A stretch of DNA of 40,530 bases from an uncultured Ruminococcus sp. (GTDB lineage: Bacteria; Bacillota; Clostridia; Oscillospirales; Ruminococcaceae), in assembly GCA_947627175.1 (NCBI GenBank), contig CANQVA010000016.1, forward strand, positions 1-40,530, given 5' to 3'. Shown piece after piece: positions 1 through 8,509 of this stretch. The translations under genes and the position numbers were made by a program. The first letter of the stretch is position 1. Every line of letters starts with the position of its first letter. The notes below the pieces were generated by a model, which worked only from the letters and a program-made list of their open reading frames with translations, made no database searches and had not been told where the DNA came from.

Positions 1-960
1 GCCGAAACTCCTGTTACATAACCGTACTCATCAACTGTAGCAATTTTTTCATCTGAACTTGTCCATATTTCTCTTTTGTCCTGAACCGATTCAGGTAACA
101 TTGTTACATAGGAAATATCAGTTTTTCCTACATCAATATTTATTTCAGTCTTGCTTAACTTTATTTCGCTTATCTTATCAACTATTTTATTAGGGTCATT
201 TACTGTAACTTTTATTTCCGCCTTTACATTCGGGTTGTTTGCACTTGTAACTGTTACTGTACAAGTACCTGCCGAAACTCCTGTTACATAACCGTACTCA
301 TCAACTGTAGCAATTTTTTCATCTGAACTTGTCCATATTTCTCTTTTATCCTGAACTGATTCGGGCAACATTGTTACATATGAAATATCGCCTTTTCCTA
401 CATCAATATTTATTTCAGTCTTACTTAACTTTATTTCGCTTATCTTGTTAGTATCATTAACTGTAACTTTTATTTCCGCTTTTACATTCGGATTGTTTGC
501 ACTTGTAACTGTTACTGTACAAGTACCTGCTGAAACTCCTGTTATATAACCCTCATTATCAACAACGGCAATTTTTTCATCTGAACTTGTCCATATTTCT
601 CTCTTGTCCTGAACTGATTCGGGCAACATTGTTACATATGAAATATCGCCTTTTCCTACATCAATATTTATTTCAGTCTTGCTTAACTTTATTTCGCTTA
701 TTTTATTGGGGTCATTTACTGTAACTTTTATTTCCGCTTTTACACTCGGATTGTTTGCACTTGTAACTGTTATTGTACAAGTACCTGCTGAAACTCCTGT
801 TACATAACCGTATTCATCAACTGTAGCGATTTTTTCATCTGAACTTGTCCATATTTCTCTCTTGTCCTGAACTGATTCAGGTAACATTGTTACATATGAA
901 ATATCCTTTTCACCTACATTTATAGTAATATCATACTTTGTAAGTTTTATTTCAGATATT
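1..960 (-). repeat. Tandem DNA repeats encoding BIG2 domains
   Basis: The same block recurs in register at about 1, 271, 529 and 787 (marker GCCGAAACTCC or GCTGAAACTCC on the plus strand). The spacings are 270, 258 and 258 bases, all multiples of three. Copies are nearly identical at DNA level. The 270-base unit carries four extra codons (including KIVD) next to the NDPNKI junction. The array continues off the left edge, so the copy number is unknown. Confidence 0.9.
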
Positions 961-1412
961 TTTGATACATCGGTAGTAATAGTTGTTGTAGTAGTTGTTG
1001 TTGAAATAGTAGTCTGTGTAGTCTGAGTAGAAGATGTAGTTGTTGTTGAAGTCTGCGAATTTCCGAGCCATTCCTCTAACGAAAGATTTCCGCCGGTTGA
1101 AGCATACGCATAATATTGTAATATGAATGATGCATCTACCGCATCAATTAAATTATTTTTGTCAATATCAGCTAATTTTCTTTGATTCTCATCAAAATTT
1201 CCTTTTCCTGCGGTTGAAAGTTTTGCATACTCAATAAGTACGGCTGTTGCGTCAACGCTGTCAATATAACCGTCGCCGTTTACATCTCCGAACTTCTGAA
1301 CAGATGATGTACCTTCAGCAGATACATTGATTTTCGTATTATCGCTTAACAAGGTCAAAGTGCCTAAACCAATCGCAAGCGACATAACGGTTAATAATTT
1401 CTTTTTATCCAT
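1..1412 (-). CDS. Secreted dockerin protein with tandem BIG2 domains (3' end outside window)
   Basis: Open reading frame from an ATG at 1412 that stays open to the left edge, so only the first 470 residues are seen. The ATG follows a GAAGGGG ribosome site. Residues 1-32 are a signal peptide (MDKKK, hydrophobic core, VSA cleavage site). Residues about 41-108 are a type I dockerin with two Ca-binding halves (GDVNGDGYIDSVDA and ADIDKNNLIDAVDA). Residues about 119-148 are a Thr/Ser/Gln linker. From about 150 on there are at least four near-identical bacterial Ig-like group 2 (BIG2) repeats of 86-90 residues. Dockerins anchor proteins to cohesins of a cellulosome-like complex; BIG2 domains are common in surface adhesins and as spacers. 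Any catalytic domain would lie beyond the window. An N-terminal dockerin is less usual than a C-terminal one. The 262-base gap to glgP holds the glgP terminator, AT-rich DNA and a possible -10 (TATAAT, 1477-1472) without a clear -35. Confidence 0.85.
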   Translation of the reverse strand, partial: MDKKKLLTVMSLAIGLGTLTLLSDNTKINVSAEGTSSVQKFGDVNGDGYIDSVDATAVLIEYAKLSTAGKGNFDENQRKLADIDKNNLIDAVDASFILQYYAYASTGGNLSLEEWLGNSQTSTTTTSSTQTTQTTISTTTTTTTITTDVSKISEIKLTKYDITINVGEKDISYVTMLPESVQDKREIWTSSDEKIATVDEYGYVTGVSAGTCTITVTSANNPSVKAEIKVTVNDPNKISEIKLSKTEINIDVGKGDISYVTMLPESVQDKREIWTSSDEKIAVVDNEGYITGVSAGTCTVTVTSANNPNVKAEIKVTVNDTNKISEIKLSKTEINIDVGKGDISYVTMLPESVQDKREIWTSSDEKIATVDEYGYVTGVSAGTCTVTVTSANNPNVKAEIKVTVNDPNKIVDKISEIKLSKTEINIDVGKTDISYVTMLPESVQDKREIWTSSDEKIATVDEYGYVTGVS

Positions 1413-1631
1413 AATAGCCCCTTCTTTATATTGATTAAAACAGAACATATTATCTGTACTGTCTTAGTAACATTATACCATAGAAAATACGGAAATAAAA
1501 GCCTTTTTTATGATTTTTACATATTTCATAAATTTATATGTAAATGAACATAAATATATGCACATATGAATAATCATCATATTAGTTTCTGCAAACATAT
1601 CTGAAAAAATTATTAAATTGTAAATTCAGAT

Positions 1632-1666
1632 AAAAAATACCGCATTCCGAAAAGTGAAATGCGGTA
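1632..1666 (-). terminator. Intrinsic terminator of the malQ-glgP operon
   Basis: On the minus strand a perfect 9-bp stem (TACCGCATT with AATGCGGTA, 1638-1646 and 1658-1666) with an 11-base loop is followed directly by six T's. It lies a few bases beyond the glgP stop codon. Confidence 0.9.
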
Positions 1667-1674
1667 TAAGAATA

Positions 1675-4020
1675 TTACTTTATATTCCAGATATTTTCTG
1701 CGTAATCAGCAATTGTTCTGTCTGAACTGAATTTTCCGGCATTGCACATATTAAGCCACTGTTTTTTCGCAAAAGCAAGTCTGTTTTCCTTGTAATCGCT
1801 GTTTGATTTAAGTTTAGCGTCAACATAGCTTTCAAGGTCTCCCAGCAAATAATAATGGTCAGGAGCGTGCCAGCTTGCACCGTCAAGAAGAGATGTATAC
1901 AATTCACGGAAATCACCGCTTCCGCCGTCTGAAACACTGCCATCAATAAGTGAAGATACGACTTTTCTAATCATAGGATTAGAGGCAAAAATTTTTCTGC
2001 TGTCGTATTCAGGGACAATTTTTTCAAGTTCCTCAACCTTTGCACCGAAAATATAATTATTTTCTTCTCCTGCCTCCTGAACAATTTCAATGTTAGCACC
2101 GTCATATGTTCCGAGAGTAACAGCACCATTGAGCATAAGTTTCATATTGCCCGTGCCTGATGCTTCTGTGCCTGCTGTAGAAATCTGTTCTGAAATGTCT
2201 GCACCTGCAACGAGCTTTTCAGCGTATGAAACGTTATAATTCTGAACAAATACAACTTTAAGCAGGTCTTTTGTTTCAGGGTCAGAAGAAACAATTCTGC
2301 CTATTTCATTTATATACTTAATAATAGCCTTTGCACGCTTATATCCCGGAGCGGACTTTGCACCGAAAATAAATGTTGTGGGAGTGAAGTTTTTTATTGA
2401 ACCGTCTTTTATTCCGTAATAAATCCAGAGAATAGAAAAAGCATTAAGGAGCTGTCTTTTATATTCATGAAGTCTTTTAATCTGAATGTCGAAAATAGAT
2501 TCAGGATTTATTTCAATGCCGTCATGTGCCTTTATGAAGTCTGCAAGCTGTGACTTTTTATCCTGCTTTATAGAAATAAATCTGTTGAGTATTTCCTCAT
2601 TATCAGAATACTTTTCAAGTTCTTTAAGCATATCAAGGTCAACAACCCATTTATCAGTACCGAGTAATTCAGTAATAAGACCTGAAAGTTCCATATTACA
2701 GAGTGCAAGCCATCTCCTCTGCGTTATACCGTTTGTTTCATTGCGGAAACGTTCGGGATAAAGACTGTACCAGTCAGCAAGAACACTGTCTTTCAGTATC
2801 TGTGTATGAATTTCTGCAACACCATTTACATGACTTGATGCATAACAAGCCATATCAGCCATATGAATAAGATTTCCTTTTATAATCTTGATGCGGTTGA
2901 TTTTGTCCTTTTCAACGCCTTGTGCGTACATTTCAGCAATAAGAGATTCGTTAATCTGAATGATTATCTCATATATTCTCGGAAGCACAGATTCAACAAG
3001 TCCTACCCACCACTTTTCAAGTGCCTCCTGCATTATAGTGTGATTTGTATAATTAAATACTTTCTTAGCAATTGCAAGTGCCTTTTCAAAAGTGTAACCC
3101 TCATTATCAACAAGCTGTCTGATAAGTTCGGGAATTGAAATTACAGGGTGTGTGTCGTTGAGCTGTATAGAAATATAGTCAGCAAGGTTTTCAAGAGTGC
3201 CATGGCGTGCCTTATGCTTTTTTATAATATCCGTGAGTGACGCACAACTGAAGAAATACTGCTGTTTCAGGCGGAGTTTTTTACCTTCGTCTGTATCGTC
3301 GTTAGGATAGAGAACACGTGAAATATCCTCTGCATATATTTTTTCCTTTGATGCTTCAAGATAATTCTGCTTATTGAAAGTATCAAAATCAAATTCCTTT
3401 ACCGGTTCAGCCTGCCACAGACGGAGTGTACCGACGTTTTCGGTCTTACAGCCAAAAATTGGCATATCATAAGGAACTGCCTTTACAGTCTGTCCATTAT
3501 ATTCAACAATAACTGTGTCTTTGTCGCATCTTGTTGACCAACAGTCACCGTACTTTGTCCAGTCGTCAATATCTTCACATTGAAAGCCGTCAACGATAGA
3601 CTGCTTGAAAAGTCCGTATTTATAGCGGATTCCGTAACCATCAAGAGGAAGTGAAAGAGATGCGGCACTATCAAGGAAACAAGCCGCAAGTCTGCCAAGA
3701 CCGCCATTTCCGAGAGCAGCATCTTCAATTACTTCAAGGTCGGCAAGTGAAAGACCCAGTTCTTCAAAAACTGCCTGAACTTCGTCATAAATTCCAAGAC
3801 AAAGCAAGTTGTTATATACAGCACGTCCCACAAGAAATTCCATAGAAAGATATGCGGCACGCCTTTTTGAAAGATGTTCTTCACGGCTTGCGTTCCAGCG
3901 GTCTGAATAAATTTCCATGACCGTTTCACCGAGGGCGTTGTGAATTTGCTGAGGTGTTGCAGACTTTAAGTCTTTAGGAAGTCTGCCGGTAAATTTTTCA
4001 ATAAAAATTTTTTTATCCAT
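1675..4020 (-). CDS. glgP: Glycogen/alpha-glucan phosphorylase
   Basis: GT35 phosphorylase, which removes terminal alpha-1,4-glucose units from glycogen or maltodextrin as glucose-1-phosphate using inorganic phosphate and pyridoxal phosphate (cytoplasm). The family signature EASGTGNMKLMLNGA, holding the PLP lysine, is present near the C-terminus, as are the N-terminal phosphorylase motifs GNGGLGRLAACFLDS and YGIRYKYGLF. Length 781 residues, normal for bacterial GlgP. I start it at the ATG at 4020 (MDKKIF) because a GGAGG lies eight bases upstream; the ATG at 4035 would itself contain that ribosome site and overlaps the malQ stop (TAATG). It is the second gene of the malQ-glgP operon and ends at a strong terminator. 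Confidence 0.96.
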   Translation of the reverse strand: MDKKIFIEKFTGRLPKDLKSATPQQIHNALGETVMEIYSDRWNASREEHLSKRRAAYLSMEFLVGRAVYNNLLCLGIYDEVQAVFEELGLSLADLEVIEDAALGNGGLGRLAACFLDSAASLSLPLDGYGIRYKYGLFKQSIVDGFQCEDIDDWTKYGDCWSTRCDKDTVIVEYNGQTVKAVPYDMPIFGCKTENVGTLRLWQAEPVKEFDFDTFNKQNYLEASKEKIYAEDISRVLYPNDDTDEGKKLRLKQQYFFSCASLTDIIKKHKARHGTLENLADYISIQLNDTHPVISIPELIRQLVDNEGYTFEKALAIAKKVFNYTNHTIMQEALEKWWVGLVESVLPRIYEIIIQINESLIAEMYAQGVEKDKINRIKIIKGNLIHMADMACYASSHVNGVAEIHTQILKDSVLADWYSLYPERFRNETNGITQRRWLALCNMELSGLITELLGTDKWVVDLDMLKELEKYSDNEEILNRFISIKQDKKSQLADFIKAHDGIEINPESIFDIQIKRLHEYKRQLLNAFSILWIYYGIKDGSIKNFTPTTFIFGAKSAPGYKRAKAIIKYINEIGRIVSSDPETKDLLKVVFVQNYNVSYAEKLVAGADISEQISTAGTEASGTGNMKLMLNGAVTLGTYDGANIEIVQEAGEENNYIFGAKVEELEKIVPEYDSRKIFASNPMIRKVVSSLIDGSVSDGGSGDFRELYTSLLDGASWHAPDHYYLLGDLESYVDAKLKSNSDYKENRLAFAKKQWLNMCNAGKFSSDRTIADYAENIWNIK

Positions 4021-4034
4021 AAAATTTTCCTCCA

Positions 4035-5507
4035 TTATCTGTTATATAATTTATTTAATTTCTTTATTCTCTTTGCAAGTTCGGGTGTGAAATCGCTTTT
4101 ATGCGTTCTGAACTGCCAGTTTCCGCCGAGAACTGACGGTGTATTCATTCGTCCGTCTTCTCCGCTGTCGAGGAAGTCCTGAATCTGAGCAGCCGCAACT
4201 TCTGCAACGCTTGACCATGTTGCACGGATTACAGCTTCCGGAATATCTTTCTTCTTTTTGACATGAAGATAATTTTTAGCAAATTTAAGCGATTTCGGCG
4301 ACATTGACTCAACCCAGCCGAGAAGTGTTTCATTATCATGAGTGCCCGTATATGCAAAACAATTTGTATTTGCGAAATTATGCGGAAGATGTTCATTTTC
4401 TCCGTTGTCAAAGCCAAACTGTAATACTTTCATTCCGGGATAACCGCAGTTATCAAGAAGTTCACGCACTTCGGGAGTAATAAAGCCCAAATCTTCGGCA
4501 ATAATATTAAGTTTACCGAGTTTTTCCTCTGCAAGACGGAAAAGTTCATAATCAGGTCCCTTTTTCCACTCTCCCACTGTAGCGTCCTCACTGCCATAAG
4601 GAATTGTATAATAGCTTTCAAATCCTCTGAAATGGTCAATTCTCACTATATCATAAAGTTCCGATGCATTTTTTATACGGTTAATCCACCATTCATATTT
4701 TGTTTTTTTATGATATTCCCAATCATAGAGAGGATTTCCCCATAATTGACCTGTCGGCGAAAATTCATCAGGCGGACAACCTGCAACTGATACGGGTGTA
4801 TGGTTTTTGTCAAACCAGAAAAGACGTGGTTCTGACCATGCCTCTACACTGTCCAATGCACAGTAAATCGGTATATCACCAATAATTTCTATACCGTTAT
4901 CATTAGCATATTTTTTCAATTCTGTCCACTGTCTGCTAAATTCAAACTGAATGAATTTAAAGAAATTTATATCTTTTTTCAATTCTTTTTTATATTCAGA
5001 AACAGCTTTTGTTCTGTGCATTGCAATATCATTGTCCCATTCATACCATGCTTTTCCGTCGTTCTTGAATTTCAGAGCCATAAAAAGGGCGTATTCGTCA
5101 AGCCATAACTTGTTTTTATAACAGAATTTTTTGTATTCAGGGAACTTTGACGACTTGAACCGTGAAAACGCCAGCCTTAAAACATCGAAACAGTGTTCAT
5201 ATATTATACTATAATCAACAATATCAGGAGAACTTTCCCATTCAATCGACGCATATTCATTATATTCAAGAAGTCCGTCTGATTCAAGTATTTCAAAGTC
5301 AATGAAATAAGGATTTCCGGCATTCACCGAAAATGACTGATAGGGAGAATCTCCGTAACTTGTAGGAGAAAGCGGAAGAATCTGCCAACATTTTGTTTTA
5401 CTTTTTTTGAGAAAATCAACAAATTCAAAAGCGTGTTTTCCCATTTTGCCTATACCGTATTCAGACGGCAAACTTGAAATATGCATCAATATGCAACTTT
5501 TACGCAT
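4035..5507 (-). CDS. malQ: 4-alpha-glucanotransferase (amylomaltase)
   Basis: GH77 enzyme that transfers maltosyl units between alpha-1,4-glucans and releases glucose, giving longer chains that GlgP can attack. Visible catalytic motifs: VRIDHFRGFESY (nucleophile Asp), IIAEDLGFITPEV (acid/base Glu) and GTHDNETLLGW (transition-state Asp). N-terminal GH77 features SSLPSEYGIGKMG and QILPLSPTSYGDSPYQ are intact. Length 490 residues, as usual. The ATG at 5507 follows AAAGGTGA. It precedes glgP and probably shares its transcript. A promoter should lie in 5508-5607, the divergent gap to the + strand membrane gene, but I see no convincing -35/-10 pair there. Confidence 0.96.
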   Translation of the reverse strand: MRKSCILMHISSLPSEYGIGKMGKHAFEFVDFLKKSKTKCWQILPLSPTSYGDSPYQSFSVNAGNPYFIDFEILESDGLLEYNEYASIEWESSPDIVDYSIIYEHCFDVLRLAFSRFKSSKFPEYKKFCYKNKLWLDEYALFMALKFKNDGKAWYEWDNDIAMHRTKAVSEYKKELKKDINFFKFIQFEFSRQWTELKKYANDNGIEIIGDIPIYCALDSVEAWSEPRLFWFDKNHTPVSVAGCPPDEFSPTGQLWGNPLYDWEYHKKTKYEWWINRIKNASELYDIVRIDHFRGFESYYTIPYGSEDATVGEWKKGPDYELFRLAEEKLGKLNIIAEDLGFITPEVRELLDNCGYPGMKVLQFGFDNGENEHLPHNFANTNCFAYTGTHDNETLLGWVESMSPKSLKFAKNYLHVKKKKDIPEAVIRATWSSVAEVAAAQIQDFLDSGEDGRMNTPSVLGGNWQFRTHKSDFTPELAKRIKKLNKLYNR

Positions 5508-5607
5508 TTATAAATCACCTTTCATTTTAATTTTCATATTTTCCCGTGCTGTATAATTTCGCCATAATCAGTACATAATACCATAAAAAAGAAATGAGGT
5601 TGCTTTT

Positions 5608-6003
5608 ATGAAATTTGCCGAGCATTTTTTTGCTTTTCTGATGGGATATTTTATTTACAGTTTAGTTGAAATAATAAATCGTGGCTATACACATTGGACA
5701 ATGTCCCTGACAGGCGGTCTTATACTGATGATACTCTATTCACTAAACAAACGCCGTACAATGACTTTGATAAAAAGCTGTTTTGCGGGTTCTGTAATAA
5801 TAACAGCAGTTGAATTTACTGTAGGGGTCTTTGACAATATTATTATGCACTGGAATGTGTGGGATTACTCCGATATGCCTTTTAATCTTTTCGGGCAAAT
5901 ATGCCTGCTTTTTTCTTGCTATTGGTTTTTACTCTGTATACCTGCCTATTATTTATGCCGTCTTATGAGAAACAAATTCAGCACGGAAAAACAAATTTCA
6001 TAA
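5608..6003 (+). CDS. Small membrane protein, PF06541 (ABC_trans_CmpB) type
   Basis: 131-residue integral membrane protein with about four hydrophobic helices (residues about 7-22, 30-45, 54-75 and 100-120). The stretch WDYSDMPFNLFGQICL and the early NRGY match the conserved core of the family named putative ABC-transporter type IV (PF06541). Its biochemical role is not established and no ATPase is nearby. Members are usually longer; this is a compact version. ATG preceded by GAGGTT. Single-gene unit, divergent from malQ and closed by a terminator at 6017-6049. Confidence 0.75.
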   Translation: MKFAEHFFAFLMGYFIYSLVEIINRGYTHWTMSLTGGLILMILYSLNKRRTMTLIKSCFAGSVIITAVEFTVGVFDNIIMHWNVWDYSDMPFNLFGQICLLFSCYWFLLCIPAYYLCRLMRNKFSTEKQIS

Positions 6004-6016
6004 TCACTTAAAAAAC

Positions 6017-6049
6017 AGGCTGTTCCGATTATCTCAGGACAGCCTTTTT
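6017..6049. terminator. Intrinsic terminator, probably bidirectional
   Basis: Stem AGGCTGT(T)CC with GGACAGCCT (6017-6026 and 6037-6045), one bulged T, then five T's on the plus strand. On the minus strand the same stem is followed by GTTTTTT, so it can also end the convergent zinc-ribbon gene, which stops 65 bases away. Confidence 0.85.
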
Positions 6050-6113
6050 GAGTAATAAGTATTATTCAAATATGCCATTATATTATGTCGGTAACTATTG
6101 AATCAACTGAAAT

Positions 6114-6545
6114 TTACACCTTTGTTGAATCAGCATTGAATACATTATTACTACTTTCCGTGTAGTAGTCATTCGGTTCAAGTGTAGAAAAATCAGTATC
6201 ATCAACATCGGGAAGTCTTGCACCACAACGTCCGCAGAACTGGAAACGCTCGTTTACTTCAGCGTCGCACTTAGGACAAATTTTATATCCTCTGATTCCA
6301 TTGAGTTCATATCTCATTCTCTTTATTCTTCTTCGTCTTGTGTCGATATCATCACAGAGAACCTTAAAACTTGCGGGGTCATCGTTCGGGTTTTTGTAGT
6401 ACTTTTTTCCGATGTCAGCGAAAATCTCTACAATTCTTTCTTCTTCGTAGAGAATTTTTCTTTTGAGGTTATTAGCCTCTGAAACACTTTTTGACTTTTC
6501 AGCAACAGCTCTTTGTGCGTCGTTGAATTTATCAATAATGCTCAT
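6114..6545 (-). CDS. Coiled-coil zinc-ribbon protein of unknown function
   Basis: 143-residue soluble protein. Residues about 10-85 are highly charged and helical, likely coiled coil. Residues about 90-112 hold a zinc ribbon with two CxxC knuckles (CPKC and CGRC). The C-terminal 30 residues are acidic and probably disordered. I start at the ATG at 6545 (MSIIDKF), seven to nine bases after AGGAG; a GTG nine bases further upstream would include part of the ribosome site. Such small zinc-ribbon proteins are widespread in Firmicutes and lack a defined role. It is probably a monocistronic gene: the next genes on its strand begin behind a 115-base AT-rich gap. Confidence 0.8.
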   Translation of the reverse strand: MSIIDKFNDAQRAVAEKSKSVSEANNLKRKILYEEERIVEIFADIGKKYYKNPNDDPASFKVLCDDIDTRRRRIKRMRYELNGIRGYKICPKCDAEVNERFQFCGRCGARLPDVDDTDFSTLEPNDYYTESSNNVFNADSTKV

Positions 6546-6645
6546 TTTAATCACTCCTAATGAAAAAATTATTGTGAAACACTGTAATATAATTATACAC
6601 TATGAATATGTACTTTGTCAAGCGTTTTCCAAAAATTTTTTAAAA

Positions 6646-6666
6646 AGTACACAATGATTTGTGCAA
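6646..6666 (-). terminator. Possible weak terminator after the ACT gene
   Basis: Just past the ACT-protein stop, the minus strand reads CACAA-ATCA-TTGTG and then TACTTTTT. The 5-bp stem is short, so this is only a candidate end for the paaK/ior operon. Confidence 0.35.
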
Positions 6667-6669
6667 TTA

Positions 6670-7104
6670 TCACATTTCAGCAATGTCATTTTCGGTAAGC
6701 TGAATAATACCTGCATCAGTGAGTGCTTTAGAAGCCTTTAAGTTATCATCAACTCTTATGACGAAAGAAACAGACTTTTCAGACGTTCCGAGAAAAGCAT
6801 AGAGATATTCAACGTTTACACCCTCATTGCCGAGAACGTCAAGAACACGGCTAAGCTGTCCGGCTGTATCGGGAATTGAAACTGTCACAACGTCTGTTAC
6901 AATAACGGCATAGCCGGAGTTTTTCAGAACATCGCAGGCTTTCTGTGTATCGTTTACTATTATGCGGAGTATTCCGAAATCCTTTGTATCGGCAAGGTTC
7001 ATTGCCCTTATATTTATATCTGCACCTTTAAGACTTTTCACTGCCTCGTTAAGCTGATTAGGTTTGTTGTTTATGAAAACAGAAATTTGTCTTACATCTG
7101 CCAT
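6670..7104 (-). CDS. Tandem ACT-domain protein
   Basis: 144 residues forming two ACT domains (residues about 4-66 and 70-140), the ligand-sensing fold often used to bind amino acids. This type of stand-alone double-ACT protein regularly sits next to phenylacetate-CoA ligase and indolepyruvate oxidoreductase genes, as here, and is thought to sense an aromatic amino acid. It has no catalytic or DNA-binding domain. ATG at 7104 preceded by AGGAGG. Last gene of the operon, 56 bases after paaK. Confidence 0.85.
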   Translation of the reverse strand: MADVRQISVFINNKPNQLNEAVKSLKGADINIRAMNLADTKDFGILRIIVNDTQKACDVLKNSGYAVIVTDVVTVSIPDTAGQLSRVLDVLGNEGVNVEYLYAFLGTSEKSVSFVIRVDDNLKASKALTDAGIIQLTENDIAEM

Positions 7105-7160
7105 AAAAATCCTCCTTTATAATTTTATCAGCATCATTTGCTGTTATAGAAAATTTCTGA

Positions 7161-8468
7161 TTAGTCGTGAAGTTTTCTCCTGTCTATAACACGGACTGCT
7201 TTTCCCTCACTTCTTGTAATTGACTTAGGCGAAACAAGGTGTACTTTCGGACTGATGCCGAGCATTGTTCTGATAGCTCCTGCAAGTTCTTTTTCCTTGT
7301 CCTGCATATCCTTTACTTTGTCTGAAAGCTGTTCAGGTGTCATTTCAACGCTTATGTCAAGAGTATCGGAATTATTAACACGGTCAACTTCAATAAGATA
7401 ATTAGGTGAATAACCCTGCTCAATAAGAACTGTTTCAATCTGACTTGGGAAAACGTTTACACCTCTGATAATAAGCATATCGTCACTGCGTCCCATAGGC
7501 TTACTCATCTTTATAAGAGTACGTCCGCATGAACATTTTTTTCTTGAAAGTACGCATAAATCACGTGTCCTATATCTCAACAGAGGGAAAGCCTCTTTTG
7601 TAATACTTGTAAATACAAGTTCACCGACTTCACCTTCAGGTAAAACTTCTTCTGTTTCGGGGTTTATGATTTCGGGAATAAAATGGTCTTCATTTATATG
7701 CATACCCGTCTGTTCAGAACATTCAAACGATACCCCGGGGCCGCTTGTTTCAGTAAGACCGTAAATATCATAAGCCTTTATTCCGAGAGATTTTTCAATA
7801 GAACAACGCATTTCTTCTGTCCATGGTTCAGCACCGAAAATTCCTGCTTTGAGTTTTATATCGTCGGGAGTGAATCCCATATCATGAAGTGTTTCGCCTA
7901 TGTATGCGGCATATGACGGTGTACAACAGAGAATTGTTGAGCCTAAATCACGCATAAATTGAATTTGTCTTTCAGTATTTCCCGACGACATGGGCAGAGT
8001 TAAACAGCCGACTTTATGTGAACCGCCATTCAGTCCGGGGCCTCCTGTAAAAAGTCCGTAACCGTAACATACTTGACAAACATCTTCATTAGTACCGCCT
8101 GCCGCTGTAATAGCTCTTGCACAACAGTCCTCCCACAAGTCAATATCATGCTGTGTATAGAATGCCACAACACGTCTGCCAGTCGTACCGCTTGTTGACT
8201 GTATTCTCACACATTTAGACAACGGCTTTGCAAGAAGTCCGTAAGGGTAAGCATCACGCAAATCAGCCTTTGACAGAAACGGCAGTTTATGCAAATCTTC
8301 CGTTGACTTTATGTCTTCAGGTTTAACGCCTTTTTCGTCCATAAGATTTCGGTAATATTCCACGTTTTCATAAACGTGCTTTACCTGTGCAACAAGTCTT
8401 TCGTCCTGTAACTTCTTCATGTCCTCACGGGACATTGTTTCAATTTCTTCATTCCAATATCTTTCCAT
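7161..8468 (-). CDS. paaK: Phenylacetate-CoA ligase family protein
   Basis: Adenylate-forming enzyme that activates phenylacetate (or a related aryl acetate such as indoleacetate) with ATP and CoA. Seen: ATP-binding loop STSGTTGRRVVAFYT (residues about 91-105), YGLTETSGPG (A5-type motif), YRTRDL (A7 region), and a C-terminal AMP-binding domain with GRSDDMLIIRGVNVFPSQIE. Length 435 residues, typical. The ATG at 8468 lies about 12 bases after GGAGG, a slightly long spacing. Located between iorB and the ACT gene. With IorAB it can interconvert arylacetates and arylpyruvates through aryl-acetyl-CoA. Net direction cannot be read from sequence. Confidence 0.9.
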   Translation of the reverse strand: MERYWNEEIETMSREDMKKLQDERLVAQVKHVYENVEYYRNLMDEKGVKPEDIKSTEDLHKLPFLSKADLRDAYPYGLLAKPLSKCVRIQSTSGTTGRRVVAFYTQHDIDLWEDCCARAITAAGGTNEDVCQVCYGYGLFTGGPGLNGGSHKVGCLTLPMSSGNTERQIQFMRDLGSTILCCTPSYAAYIGETLHDMGFTPDDIKLKAGIFGAEPWTEEMRCSIEKSLGIKAYDIYGLTETSGPGVSFECSEQTGMHINEDHFIPEIINPETEEVLPEGEVGELVFTSITKEAFPLLRYRTRDLCVLSRKKCSCGRTLIKMSKPMGRSDDMLIIRGVNVFPSQIETVLIEQGYSPNYLIEVDRVNNSDTLDISVEMTPEQLSDKVKDMQDKEKELAGAIRTMLGISPKVHLVSPKSITRSEGKAVRVIDRRKLHD

Positions 8469-8509
8469 TGGTAAAGAAAACCTCCTTTTACTTTATAATT
8501 TTTTATTTA

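Noticed and set aside
1..960. Regular repeats resembling a CRISPR array
   Set aside because: Unit length of 258-270 bases, multiples of three, and an open frame through all copies show coding BIG2 repeats; no short repeats with unique spacers.
2486..3138. Plus-strand ORFs of about 90 codons opposite glgP
   Set aside because: No ribosome sites and the sequence is fully explained by the glgP reading frame; shadows of the real gene.
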